Source: Streptomyces sp. NBC_00154
GTDB taxonomy: Bacteria > Actinomycetota > Actinomycetes > Streptomycetales > Streptomycetaceae
Reading direction: 5' to 3'
Assembly: GCF_026342835.1 (NCBI RefSeq)
Contig: NZ_JAPEMI010000001.1
Span: 1,054,001 to 1,118,000 of the forward strand
DNA: 64,000 bases
Shown here piece by piece: positions 8,771-17,740 of this stretch (positions are counted from its first letter, which is position 1; each line of letters opens with the position of its first letter). The notes beneath the pieces are model-generated. The model saw only the letters and a list, made by a program, of their open reading frames with translations, searched no databases and was not told the DNA's origin. A program made the position numbers and the translations under genes.

Positions 8771-10936
8771 TCAGACGGCGGCGGCCGGGTGTTGGGCACG
8801 GCTCACGTCGTACACCCCCGGCACGTCGCGCATCGCGCGCATCAGCGCGGGCAGTCCGGCGGCGTCCGGGAGCTGGAGGGTGTAGGTGTGCCGGACGCGC
8901 TGCTCGCTGGGTGGTTCGACGGTGGCGGCGATGATCGCGGCGTCCGCTGCCGCGATGGCCTCGGTGAGATCGGCGAGCAGCCGCGGGCGTCCGAAGGACT
9001 CGGCGACGAGAGTGACCCGGCAGGCCGCCGCATCGCCCCAGCCGACCGCGACGGGCGTCCGGCCGGCGGCCTGCATCCGGGCCACCGCGGGACACTCCTG
9101 CCGGTGCACGGTGACGGCTCCGCCGCGCACGGTGAATCCGGTGACGGCGTCGGGCGGTACGGGTGTGCAGCAGCCCGCGAGACGTACGGTGGCGTCCGGC
9201 CGGCCCACGACGACGGTCGCCGCACGGTCGGCGGACCGGTCGCTTCCGGAAGATGCCGGAGCCATCGGCTGCGGTTCGGGCCTGCGGCCTGCGGGCCGGC
9301 TGCCGTAGGAACCCTGGGGGTCCTGCGGGTGGGCGCCGAGCCAGCCGGTGATCGCGATGCGTGCGGCAGGCGTACGGGCGTGGTCGAGCCAGTCGGGTGA
9401 GGGACCGGACGTCGCGTCCTCGGCCAGCAGCAGCTGCACGGTGTCGCCGTCGCTGAGCACGGTGGAGAGCCTGGCGAGCCGGCCGTTGACCCGCGCTCCG
9501 ATGCAGCTGTGCGCCTCGTCGCCGTACTGCGCGTAGGCGGCGTCGACGCAACTGGCCCCGGCGGGGAGGCCGAGGGTGCCGCCGTCGGTGCGGAAAACCG
9601 TGATCTCGCGGTCCTCGGCGAGGTCGGCGCGGAGTGTGGTCCAGAAGGTGTCCGGGTCGGGGGCGGACTGCTGCCATGCGAGGAGTCGGGAGAGCCAGCC
9701 GGGCCGGGTCGGGTCGGCGCGCTCGCCGTCCGCGGGTTCGGCCGTCTGCGGCGCGGAGGTGCTGTCCGCGGTGTACGGGTTGCCGAGCGCGATCACGCCC
9801 GCTTCGGCGACCTTGTGCATCCGATGCGTACGGATGAGGACTTCGGCGACCGCGCCGCCCGGGCCGACGACAGCGGTGTGCAGCGACTGGTACAGGTTGA
9901 ACTTGGGGGCCGCGATGAAGTCCTTGAACTCCGAGATCACCGGGGTGAAACAGGTGTGGAGCTCGCCGAGGACGCCGTAGCAGTCGGCGTCCTCGCCGAC
10001 CAGCACCAGCAGGCGGCCGAAGTCGGTGCCGCGCAGTTCGCCGCGTTTGATCCGGACGCGGTGCACGGAGACGTAATGGCGTGGCCTGATGAGAACTTCG
10101 GCGGGAATGCCGGCGTCCCGCAGTACGGCTCTGACGTTCTCGGCGATGGTGGAGAGAGGGTCGTCGGTGGCGGTGTCGCCCGCTTCACCCGAGGCGGCCG
10201 ACCCTGGTGACGCTGCGGCGATCAGTGCCCGGGTGTGTTCGTACTCCTCGGGGTGGAGGATCGCGAAGACAAGGTCCTCGAGCTCGGTCTTGAGTGCCTG
10301 TACCCCGAGCCGTTCGGCGAGCGGGATCAGCACGTCGCGGGTGACCTTGGCGATCCTCGCCTGTTTCTCGGGGCGCATCACCCCGAGGGTGCGCATATTG
10401 TGCAACCGGTCGGCCAGCTTGATCGACATCACACGGACGTCGTCCCCGGTGGCGACGAGCATCTTGCGGAACGTCTCGGGCTCGGCCGCCGCACCGTAGT
10501 CGACCTTTTCGAGTTTGGTGACGCCGTCGACGAGGTAGCAGACCTCTTCGCCGAACTGCTCCCGCACCTGATCGAGGGTTACCTCGGTGTCCTCGACGGT
10601 GTCATGGAGGAGGGACGCGGTGAGCGTCGTCGTCTCGGCACCGAGTTCGGCGAGGATCAGCGTGACCGCGAGCGGGTGCGTGATGTATGGCTCACCGCTC
10701 TTGCGCATCTGCCCCCGGTGGGAGGACTCTGCCAGGACGTAGGCCTTGTGCAGAACAGTCAGGTCGGCGTCCGGATGATGGGCCCGGTGGGCCTCGGCGA
10801 CATGGCCGATCGCATCGGGCAGCCGGTCGCGGGAGACGGGTCCGAGCAGGGCGACCCGGCCGAGCCTGCGAAGATCGATTCGGGGACGGCCTCGTCTGCG
10901 GACGGGAGCACCTGGGTCGGTGGCCTCTGCGCTCAT
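8771..10936 (-). CDS. rshA: RelA/SpoT homologue RshA
   Basis: Second long RelA/SpoT-family protein of streptomycetes, 721 residues. Order: HD hydrolase domain (about 50-200) with intact YITHPLAV, HDTVEDTE and LADRLHNMR; a synthetase-like domain (about 250-370) containing FKDFIAAPKFNLYQSLHT and IRTHRMH; a TGS-like segment; and a C-terminal ACT-like domain. The hydrolase motifs look complete. In the synthetase the usual DLxGxR segment reads TDFGRLLVLV and the usual AAHW is replaced by VIALGNP, so ppGpp synthesis may be weak. ATG 10936 has GGAGGTG a normal distance upstream. The main RelA of the organism is expected elsewhere. Role in the cell: (p)ppGpp turnover, most securely degradation. Confidence 0.9.
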   Translation of the reverse strand: MSAEATDPGAPVRRRGRPRIDLRRLGRVALLGPVSRDRLPDAIGHVAEAHRAHHPDADLTVLHKAYVLAESSHRGQMRKSGEPYITHPLAVTLILAELGAETTTLTASLLHDTVEDTEVTLDQVREQFGEEVCYLVDGVTKLEKVDYGAAAEPETFRKMLVATGDDVRVMSIKLADRLHNMRTLGVMRPEKQARIAKVTRDVLIPLAERLGVQALKTELEDLVFAILHPEEYEHTRALIAAASPGSAASGEAGDTATDDPLSTIAENVRAVLRDAGIPAEVLIRPRHYVSVHRVRIKRGELRGTDFGRLLVLVGEDADCYGVLGELHTCFTPVISEFKDFIAAPKFNLYQSLHTAVVGPGGAVAEVLIRTHRMHKVAEAGVIALGNPYTADSTSAPQTAEPADGERADPTRPGWLSRLLAWQQSAPDPDTFWTTLRADLAEDREITVFRTDGGTLGLPAGASCVDAAYAQYGDEAHSCIGARVNGRLARLSTVLSDGDTVQLLLAEDATSGPSPDWLDHARTPAARIAITGWLGAHPQDPQGSYGSRPAGRRPEPQPMAPASSGSDRSADRAATVVVGRPDATVRLAGCCTPVPPDAVTGFTVRGGAVTVHRQECPAVARMQAAGRTPVAVGWGDAAACRVTLVAESFGRPRLLADLTEAIAAADAAIIAATVEPPSEQRVRHTYTLQLPDAAGLPALMRAMRDVPGVYDVSRAQHPAAAV

Positions 10937-11078
10937 GGGGGCACCTCCGGCAAACGTCGACCGGCGGTGGGGAGGTGCGGACGCGCCTCCGGGCCGGTGC
11001 TTGATGCTACCGACCCCACCACGTGGCGGAGTCCGGCTCTCGCTCAGCGTGAAACGGATCACCCATTCGAGCGAAGCT

Positions 11079-11951
11079 TTAGCCGGTCACCGTTTCGAGC
11101 CAGGCCGGATCGATCATGCCTTCGGCGACGATGACAGCGGCCCCGGTCATCTCGATCTCGCCGTCCGGCTGCTCGGTGATCACCAGGGTGCCGCCGGGCA
11201 GATCGACCGTGTAGGTGACCGGAGTGCCCGTCTGTGTGGGGTCGACGCCGTCCCTGCGGGCAGCGGCGACGGCCACCGCGCAGGCGCCGGTGCCGCAGGA
11301 GCGGGTCTCGCCGGAACCGCGCTCGTGAACCCTCATCGCGACGTGGCGCGGTCCGCGGTCCACGACGAACTCGATGTTGACGCCGTCGGGGTAGACGGCG
11401 GCGGGGGTGAACGGCGGCACGGAGCGCAGCTCACCGGCGTGCGCCAGGTCGTCGACGAAGGCGACCGCGTGGGGGTTGCCCATATTGACGTTCCGGGCGT
11501 CCCAGCTGCGGCCGTCCACCGTGACGGTGACGCCCGCGCCGGGGAGCAGGGCGCGCCCCATGGAGACCGTGATGTCGCCGCCCTTGGCGATGTGCACGTT
11601 CTTCACGCCGCCCCGGGTCGCGACCGCGAGGTCGCCCTCCTCGACGAGCCCGGCGCGTTGCAGATAGTGGGCGAAGACCCGTACACCGTTGCCGCACATC
11701 TCGGCGACGGAGCCGTCGGCATTGCGGTAGTCCATGAACCACTCGGCCTCGCCCGCCATGGCTCGCGCCTCGGGGTGCGCGGCAGACCGCACGACGTGCA
11801 GCAGCCCGTCACCTCCGATACCGGCCCGGCGGTCGCAGAGCCGGGCGACGACGGATGCGGGCAGGTCGACGGCGTTGTCCGGGTCGGGAACGATCACGAA
11901 GTCGTTCTCGGTGCCGTGGCCCTTGAGGAAGGCGATCTGCGAGGTGCTCAC
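11079..11951 (-). CDS. dapF: Diaminopimelate epimerase
   Basis: Converts LL- to meso-diaminopimelate in lysine and peptidoglycan synthesis. Note that streptomycetes use LL-DAP in the wall, so here the enzyme serves mainly lysine formation. The 290-residue length is standard. Both catalytic cysteines are visible: Cys86 in AEMCGNGVR and Cys219 in RSCGTGACA. Other family blocks are GIGGDGLL, MDYRNADGS and MGNPHAV. The start ATG 11951 is the only good one, giving the expected N-terminus ending in KGHGTENDFV. It sits between a membrane-protein gene and rshA, all on the minus strand, in the neighbourhood that includes miaA. The assignment is certain on motifs. Confidence 0.97.
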   Translation of the reverse strand: MSTSQIAFLKGHGTENDFVIVPDPDNAVDLPASVVARLCDRRAGIGGDGLLHVVRSAAHPEARAMAGEAEWFMDYRNADGSVAEMCGNGVRVFAHYLQRAGLVEEGDLAVATRGGVKNVHIAKGGDITVSMGRALLPGAGVTVTVDGRSWDARNVNMGNPHAVAFVDDLAHAGELRSVPPFTPAAVYPDGVNIEFVVDRGPRHVAMRVHERGSGETRSCGTGACAVAVAAARRDGVDPTQTGTPVTYTVDLPGGTLVITEQPDGEIEMTGAAVIVAEGMIDPAWLETVTG

Positions 11952-12076
11952 AGGGCAACTGTACGAGGCCGCACCGACAGCGGGCGCAGGCGGGCCGCGC
12001 AGTCACGGGCAGGACGGAGGCAGGACGGCAGTGGCAAGAAGGGCCGGCAGGTGAGGCGGCCGCCCCGGGAGCCGCG

Positions 12077-12520
12077 TCAGCGCAGTCGGGCCACGCGCCA
12101 CACGGCCAGTGCCACCAGCACCCCGCACACGGCCACGTACAGCGCGATCACGCGCCAGTCGGGGCGCTCACCCATGCCCCTGGCGGGCAGGCCCGGCCAG
12201 GTGTGCCCGACCCGGCGGGCGGCCATCATGCCCCAGCCGGCGGCGCAGCAGCTGATCAGCAGTCCCAGCATGGCGACGACCGCACCGCCGTCGCCGAACT
12301 CGAAGGCGAGCGGGAAGGCGAACATCAGCGAGCCGACCGCCGCGAGCATGACGATCGGGGCGAGCTGCCAGATCCGCAGACGGCGCGCGGGCCGCAGCTC
12401 GACCTCCACCTCGGGGGTCACCTCGAGCTCGTCGGGCCCGTCAGGGCTCAGACGTCCCGCCTCGTGCTGCGTGTCCGGTGCGTCTTGTTCTGTGTCGCGA
12501 GGGCCGGCCTCCATCGCCAC
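12077..12520 (-). CDS. Integral membrane protein of unknown function
   Basis: A 147-residue protein not recognised as a named family. An acidic N-terminal half (about 1-45, rich in Asp, Glu and Pro) probably lies in the cytoplasm. Three predicted membrane segments follow at about 50-72, 78-100 and 120-142, the last ending in a short basic tail RVARLR. The start is set at GTG 12520, because GGGAGGG lies just upstream; ATG 12514 or a longer start at 12583 are alternatives. It is between miaA and dapF on the minus strand, a position I recall being conserved in streptomycetes, but no functional link with either is evident. Confidence 0.72.
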   Translation of the reverse strand: MAMEAGPRDTEQDAPDTQHEAGRLSPDGPDELEVTPEVEVELRPARRLRIWQLAPIVMLAAVGSLMFAFPLAFEFGDGGAVVAMLGLLISCCAAGWGMMAARRVGHTWPGLPARGMGERPDWRVIALYVAVCGVLVALAVWRVARLR

Positions 12521-12621
12521 GCGCCCTCCCAACTCGGACTCCACTGGTCGATCGATGCTCGATGATGGCACGCTCCCGGTCACCGAAATGACGGGCAGGG
12601 CTTCCCGATGCCATCACGTGA

Positions 12622-13560
12622 TCAGGCTGTAACCGCTCGTTCGACCAACGCCAGCGCCTCCTGCGGGAGTTCCCGGCGGTGGTCGGCGGCACCATTCAGC
12701 CACTGGACACGCGGGTCGCGGCGGAACCAGGAGTCCTGACGGCGCGCGAAGCGTTTGGTGGCGCGTACCGTCTCGGCGCGCGCCTCGTCCTCGGTGCACT
12801 CCTGCGCCAGCGCGGCAAGCACCTGCTGATAGCCGAGCGCGCGGGAGGCGGTTCGCCCTTCGCGCAGCCCCTGCGCGTCCAGGGCGCGCACCTCGTCCAC
12901 GAGCCCGGCCTCCCACATCCGGTCGACCCGGAGGGTGATGCGTTCGTCGAGTTCCGGCCGGGCCACGTCGACCCCGATCTGAACGGCGTCGTAGACCGCT
13001 TCGCCACCCGGAAGATTGGCGGTGAAGGGCTTGCCGGTGATCTCGATGACTTCGAGGGCGCGGACGATGCGCCGCCCGTTGCTCGGCAGGATGGCGCGGC
13101 CCGCCTCGGGGTCCGCGGCGGCGAGCCGGTCGTGCAGCGCACCGGAGCCGTGCTCCGCCAGTTCCTGCTCCAGCCCGGCGCGTACGCCGGGGTCCGTACC
13201 GGGGAACTCCAGGGCGTCGATGGCGCCCTTCACGTACAACCCGGAGCCGCCGACCAGGACGGGGGTGCGGCCCTCGGCGAGCAGCCGGTCGATCTCGAGG
13301 CGGGCCAGTCGCTGGTACTCGGCGACGCTGGCGGTCTCGGTGACGTCCCAGATGTCCAGCAGCCGGTGGGGTACGGATCCGCGCTCGGCGAGCGTCAGCT
13401 TGGCCGTGCCGATATCCATCCCCCGGTAGAGCTGCATGGAGTCGGCGTTGACCACTTCGCCACCGAGCTGCTGGGCAAGAAATACCCCCAGATCGGACTT
13501 TCCGGCTGCGGTGGGACCGACGACGGCAATGACCCGCGGTGCGGGAGATGGACTTCTCAC
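12622..13560 (-). CDS. miaA: tRNA dimethylallyltransferase
   Basis: Transfers an isopentenyl group to A37 of tRNAs that read codons starting with U, ahead of MiaB. The 312-residue protein shows the P-loop GPTAAGKS near the N-terminus, then NADSMQLYRGMDIGTAK, the VGGSGLYVKG block and the central SNGRRIVRALE segment, all family hallmarks. The start chosen is GTG 13560; it gives the expected short N-terminal lead before the P-loop, whereas the open frame extends uselessly to 13725. The ribosome site is weak (GGGG). miaB lies about 1.4 kb upstream on the same strand, so both enzymes of this tRNA modification pathway are in the region. Confidence 0.95.
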   Translation of the reverse strand: MRSPSPAPRVIAVVGPTAAGKSDLGVFLAQQLGGEVVNADSMQLYRGMDIGTAKLTLAERGSVPHRLLDIWDVTETASVAEYQRLARLEIDRLLAEGRTPVLVGGSGLYVKGAIDALEFPGTDPGVRAGLEQELAEHGSGALHDRLAAADPEAGRAILPSNGRRIVRALEVIEITGKPFTANLPGGEAVYDAVQIGVDVARPELDERITLRVDRMWEAGLVDEVRALDAQGLREGRTASRALGYQQVLAALAQECTEDEARAETVRATKRFARRQDSWFRRDPRVQWLNGAADHRRELPQEALALVERAVTA

Positions 13561-13838
13561 CGCCCCAGTCTCGCAAACCTCCGGACCCCTTCCTGAATCA
13601 GCTACGTGCCGGCTTTCCGAGCCGGCTACGTGACGGCGCGAAGCCGGAGTCGTTCGCCCCCGACGCGCACACGAGCCGCGAGTGGCGCAACGAGGTTCCC
13701 GGTCGGCGCGGGATTTCGCCCGCACGGGTAAAATATTGAGCAGATATGGGCGTTATTTCACAGTTCCGTCGGTCGTCCTCCAGAACCGACGAGCGGAGTG
13801 GATGCCCGCACTCGGTCCCCCAGCAGAGAAGGTGTCCG

Positions 13839-14075
13839 ATGGGCCTCATGGACAGTCTGAAGGCCAAGCTCAGCCCGGCAAGAGACAAGGTCGGCGATTT
13901 CGCGCAGCAGCATGGGGACAAGATCGACCAAGGACTCGACAAGGCTGCTCGGACGGTCGATCAAAAGACCAAGGGCAAGTACACCGACAAGATCGAGTCC
14001 GGCACACGAAAGGCCAAAGGTGCGGTCGAACGGCTGTCCCACAAGAGTGAGGGCGGTATGCCGCCCGCTCCCTGA
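13839..14075 (+). CDS. Small MT0933/Rv0909-like antitoxin-family protein
   Basis: A 78-residue hydrophilic, Lys- and Asp-rich protein starting MGLMDSLKAKLSP. The pattern of helices with repeated KAK and DKIDQGLDKA resembles the actinobacterial MT0933-like antitoxin family (Rv0909 type). ATG 13839 is preceded by AGAAGGTG, a good ribosome site. Its expected partner toxin is not seen on either side: left is miaA, right is a dioxygenase-like gene, both on the other strand. In Streptomyces many such solitary homologues exist, so antitoxin function is only a family label. Some upstream sequence is relatively AT-rich (AAAATATTG near 13732), which may hold its promoter. Confidence 0.7.
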   Translation: MGLMDSLKAKLSPARDKVGDFAQQHGDKIDQGLDKAARTVDQKTKGKYTDKIESGTRKAKGAVERLSHKSEGGMPPAP

Positions 14076-14161
14076 CCTCGACACCCTTACGTCAGACGTC
14101 CGTGGAGCTGCATCGCTTCACGGGCGTCGGGCACGCAACACCGGCTCCGGGTGACGCGCTC

Positions 14162-14881
14162 TCAGAACCAGGTGGCGACCATGTATCCCACACCGTACGG
14201 GGCGTCCTCGTAGAGCAGCCGACCGCTCAGGCCGGCCCCCTCCGCGGCGCCCGCCAGCACCTGCCAGGGCGCCCGGCCCGCCACCTTCAGTTCGTACGCC
14301 AGCGACTCGTCCAGCGCGTTCAGCGTGGCGAGATCCGCGGCGCCGAGAGCCCTGGACGCTTCCGTGTCGAACGACACGGCGCGCTCGTCCAGGTAGCCGG
14401 GCGCCTTGAGCGTGCGGCAGGCGCTGCCGTCGCCCATGACCAGCAGAGCCACCCGGCCTGCCCTGGCCGCCAGCTCCCGTCCGGCGTTCGCGCAGCGCTC
14501 GGCTTCGAGCGTCTCCTCCACCCCGAGACCCTCGACCGGGGCGTCGGCCCAGTCCGCACGGGCAAGCAGCCACGCACCGACGGCGAGGGACGGTGGAAGC
14601 GGACGCTCCGCCGAAGCGCCGGAGTCTCCCCCGATCCCCAGCCGTACATCGAGGTCGACGCCGAACCCCTTGAAGGAGCCCTGGCTCCCCTCGGGATGCG
14701 GACCGCGCCCGTCGACATCCGCGGGCCCGATCACGATCAGCAGGTCGGGGCGGGCCGCGGCGAGCACGCCCAGGGCGTCGATGCAGGCGGTCCTCGCGGC
14801 GTCGAGCTCGGACGCGGCACCAGCGGCGACCTCGGGTACCAGCAGGGGCGGACAGGGGCAGACTGCTGCGGCGACAAGCAT
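14162..14881 (-). CDS. Class III extradiol dioxygenase subunit B-like protein
   Basis: A 239-residue protein resembling the LigB-type (class III extradiol dioxygenase beta-subunit) fold, annotated so in many streptomycetes. Family-like blocks are the N-terminal AAVCPCPPLLVPEV, LLIVIGPADVDG and the central LLVMGDGSACR. The metal ligands of real ring-cleaving enzymes are not obvious: the usual His pair near the N-terminus is replaced by Cys-Pro-Cys-Pro-Pro. An aromatic ring-cleavage activity is therefore doubtful. ATG 14881 is selected because it gives the typical start MLVAAAVCPC; the longer frame reaches 14920. It lies between miaB and miaA on the same strand, possibly in one transcript. Confidence 0.7.
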   Translation of the reverse strand: MLVAAAVCPCPPLLVPEVAAGAASELDAARTACIDALGVLAAARPDLLIVIGPADVDGRGPHPEGSQGSFKGFGVDLDVRLGIGGDSGASAERPLPPSLAVGAWLLARADWADAPVEGLGVEETLEAERCANAGRELAARAGRVALLVMGDGSACRTLKAPGYLDERAVSFDTEASRALGAADLATLNALDESLAYELKVAGRAPWQVLAGAAEGAGLSGRLLYEDAPYGVGYMVATWF

Positions 14882-15004
14882 GCTGCGCAGCGTACTGCGT
14901 CGACTGTTTCCCCTGGTCATACGGCCTGAGGATTCCTGCCGCCCTGCGGACTACCGTCGCCCGCGAGCTCCTGCAGCCCGCGGGTCACCGCCTTCTGCTG
15001 CCGG

Positions 15005-16507
15005 TCAGTCGCACCCGCAGCCGGGAGCCGACGCGGCCGGCAGCGGCGCCGGGGCGCCGATGCCGGGCAGGCCCAGCATCACCCCGGCCGGCTTGGCGGC
15101 CTCGGTGGCGTTGCGCTTCTCCCACGCGTCCCCGGAACGGGTGCGCCGTACGCTCAGCGGCGCACCCTCGGCGAGCAGGTGGTGCGGAGCGGCGTAGGTG
15201 ACCTCGACGGTCACCACATCGCCCGGCCGCACGTCCTCGTCCGGCTTGGTGAAGTGGACCAGACGGTTGTCGGGAGCGCGGCCGGAGAGCCGGTGGGTGG
15301 CGCCGTCCTTGCGGCCCTCGCCCTCCGCGACCATGACCTCCAGGGTCCGGCCGACCTGCTTCTTGTTCTCGTCCCAGGAGATCTCCTCCTGGAGGGCGGA
15401 CAGGCGCATGTACCGCTCCTGGACGACCTCCTTCGGGATCTGCCCCTCCATCTCGGCGGCCGGGGTTCCGGGTCGCTTGGAGTACTGGAAGGTGAAGGCG
15501 TTCGCGAAGCGCGCCTGGCGGACCGCGTGCATGGTCTGCTCGAAGTCCTCCTCGGTCTCGCCGGGGAAGCCCACGATGATGTCGGTGGAGATGGCGGCGT
15601 CCGGCATCGCGGCGCGCACCTTCTCGATGATGCCGAGGAACCGCTCCTGTCGGTACGAGCGGCGCATCGCCTTCAGGATCGTGTCCGAGCCCGACTGCAT
15701 CGGCATGTGCAGCTGCGGCATCACATTCGGTGTCTCGGCCATCGCCGCGATCACGTCGTCCGTGAAGTCGCGGGGGTGCGGCGAGGTGAAGCGGACCCGC
15801 TCCAGTCCCTCGATCTTCCCGCAGGCCCGCAGCAGCTTGGAGAAGGCCTCGCGGTCCCCGATGTCGGAGCCGTACGCATTCACGTTCTGTCCGAGCAGGG
15901 TGATCTCGGAGACACCCTCGGCGACCAGCGCCTCGATCTCGGCCAGGATGTCACCGGTCCGGCGGTCCTTCTCCTTGCCGCGCAGCGCCGGGACGATGCA
16001 GAAGGTGCAGGTGTTGTTACAGCCGACGGAGATGGAGACCCACGCGGCGTAGGCGGACTCGCGGCGGGTGGGGAGGGTGGAGGGGAACGCCTCCAGGGAC
16101 TCGGCGATCTCGATCTGCGCCTCCTCCTGGATACGGGCGCGCTCCAGGAGCACCGGCAGCTTGCCGATGTTGTGCGTGCCGAAGACGACGTCGACCCACG
16201 GGGCCCGCTGGACGATCGTGTCGCGGTCCTTCTGCGCGAGACAGCCGCCGACCGCGATCTGCATCCCGGGCCGCTTCGTCTTCATCGGGGCGAGCCGGCC
16301 GAGATTGCCGTAGAGCTTGTTGTCGGCGTTCTCCCGCACCGCGCAGGTGTTGAAGACAACGACATCGGCGTCACCGTCGGCGCCCTCGGGCGCACGTACG
16401 TAGCCAGCGCCCTCCAGCAGCCCCGACAGCCGCTCGGAGTCGTGGACGTTCATCTGGCACCCGTAGGTGCGCACCTCGTACGTTTTCAAACCCTCTACCT
16501 CGCTCAT
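15005..16507 (-). CDS. miaB: tRNA (N6-isopentenyl adenosine(37)-C2)-methylthiotransferase
   Basis: Radical-SAM methylthiotransferase completing ms2i6A37 on tRNA after MiaA. The 500-residue protein has the N-terminal UPF0004 domain ([14 protein letters not shown] with the first auxiliary-cluster Cys, [12 protein letters not shown] with the second, VGGCLAQKD with the third), the radical-SAM cluster CNNTCTFC, and a C-terminal TRAM domain that ends in an unusual Ala/Pro-rich tail with GCGCD. ATG 16507 is preferred; the open frame extends to 16732 but only with non-family sequence. It is divergent from the TAXI gene at 16606. Homologue rimO is at 47419-48897 and lacks the CNNTC spelling. Confidence 0.96.
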   Translation of the reverse strand: MSEVEGLKTYEVRTYGCQMNVHDSERLSGLLEGAGYVRAPEGADGDADVVVFNTCAVRENADNKLYGNLGRLAPMKTKRPGMQIAVGGCLAQKDRDTIVQRAPWVDVVFGTHNIGKLPVLLERARIQEEAQIEIAESLEAFPSTLPTRRESAYAAWVSISVGCNNTCTFCIVPALRGKEKDRRTGDILAEIEALVAEGVSEITLLGQNVNAYGSDIGDREAFSKLLRACGKIEGLERVRFTSPHPRDFTDDVIAAMAETPNVMPQLHMPMQSGSDTILKAMRRSYRQERFLGIIEKVRAAMPDAAISTDIIVGFPGETEEDFEQTMHAVRQARFANAFTFQYSKRPGTPAAEMEGQIPKEVVQERYMRLSALQEEISWDENKKQVGRTLEVMVAEGEGRKDGATHRLSGRAPDNRLVHFTKPDEDVRPGDVVTVEVTYAAPHHLLAEGAPLSVRRTRSGDAWEKRNATEAAKPAGVMLGLPGIGAPAPLPAASAPGCGCD

Positions 16508-16605
16508 CTCGTCCACCAGGGTACGAGGTCGCACGGCCCTCCCGCCGCCCCCTTCCACAGGCCCGGCTCTGGCCATCGCGCTCAGTGACCTGGCAGGATC
16601 GCGCC

Positions 16606-17604
16606 ATGCTCGATGCACTGTCCCGTACCGGCCGGCGGCGAGCCCTCCAGGGGGGCGCCGCGACTGTCGTCGTTCTCGGGCTGCTGCTGTGGTGGGTGCT
16701 GCCTCTCGGGGAGCCCACCCCGAGCGGGTCACTGACCTTCAGCACCGGGGTGCGCAGCGGGGTCTACCAACGCTACGGCGAGCGGCTCAAGGGAGCGCTC
16801 GCCACGGACATGCCAGAGGTGTCGATACGCCTGCAGACCTCGGAGGGCTCCCAGCAGAACATCGAGCGGGTGGCCACGGGGAAGGCCGACTTCACCATCG
16901 CCACGGCCGACGCCCTGGCCACGTATCTGCGGGACGACAAGCCCGGTGCCAAACGACTGCGCGGCTGCGTGCGGCTGTACGACGACTACATCCAACTGGT
17001 CGTGCCCCGGGACTCCGACGTGGAGCAGGTCTCGGATCTCATGGGCAAGCAGGTCGGGGTGGGGCAGCCGGGTTCGGGCGTGCGGCTGGTCGCCGACCGT
17101 CTGATGACGGCTGCGGGCCTTGATCCGACACATGACATCACTCCGGTTCCGGCCGGTATCGACACGATGCCGAAGCGGCTGGAGAACGGCCTTCTCGACG
17201 CGTTCTTCTGGTCCGGCGGGCTGCCGACCACCGCGGTGCAGGAGTTGTCGGACCGGTTCTCGATCAGGCTGGTGCCCTTGGAGGACCCGCTGATCAAGCA
17301 ACTTCAGGCCGGAGGCGGGTCGACCCGCTACTACCGCTCGGCCGTGATGCCAGCCGACGCCTATCGCAACGCGCAGCAGGGGCAGGCCGTGCCGACGGTG
17401 GCGGTCGCCAATGTGGTGGTCACCACAGACCGTACGGATGACGCGATGACCGAGGCGTTCACCCGGACCGTGATCGACAGCCGGGACCGCATCGGGCGCG
17501 AGGTACACGCGGCGCAGCTGGTGGACCTGCGGACGGCGATCTACACGAATCCGCTGCAGCTGCACGACGGGGCGAGGCGCTACTACCGCTCGGTCAAACC
17601 CTGA
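16606..17604 (+). CDS. TAXI-family TRAP transporter solute-binding protein
   Basis: 332-residue exported binding protein of the TAXI family. A single N-terminal membrane or signal segment (about 19-38, rich in Val and Leu) follows a basic start [14 protein letters not shown]; no lipobox Cys is present, so it may remain membrane-anchored. Family blocks: [17 protein letters not shown], then [16 protein letters not shown] and [11 protein letters not shown]. The ligand could be glutamate or a C4 acid, as in other TAXI proteins, but this cannot be read from sequence. No DctQ/M-type TRAP permease gene is adjacent, which is odd, although gluRK and gluABCD lie just downstream. The start is ATG 16606, with AGGAT upstream. 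Confidence 0.85.
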   Translation: MLDALSRTGRRRALQGGAATVVVLGLLLWWVLPLGEPTPSGSLTFSTGVRSGVYQRYGERLKGALATDMPEVSIRLQTSEGSQQNIERVATGKADFTIATADALATYLRDDKPGAKRLRGCVRLYDDYIQLVVPRDSDVEQVSDLMGKQVGVGQPGSGVRLVADRLMTAAGLDPTHDITPVPAGIDTMPKRLENGLLDAFFWSGGLPTTAVQELSDRFSIRLVPLEDPLIKQLQAGGGSTRYYRSAVMPADAYRNAQQGQAVPTVAVANVVVTTDRTDDAMTEAFTRTVIDSRDRIGREVHAAQLVDLRTAIYTNPLQLHDGARRYYRSVKP

Positions 17605-17740
17605 CACAGGGGAGGTGACGTCCCGCGCGCACCTCCGCCCGGTCGAGAGCCACTCGGTACGGAGGTGGCGCCCTCGTAACCCCCCGCGCTCTCCGCTCGG
17701 CCGCACGAAGGCGGGCCCCGCGCCGGTACCGCGCGCGTCG

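Noticed and set aside
17605..17740. Terminator between the TAXI gene and gluK
   Set aside because: Only a 7-base GGAGGTG/CACCTCC stem with a 12-base loop was seen, too weak to list.
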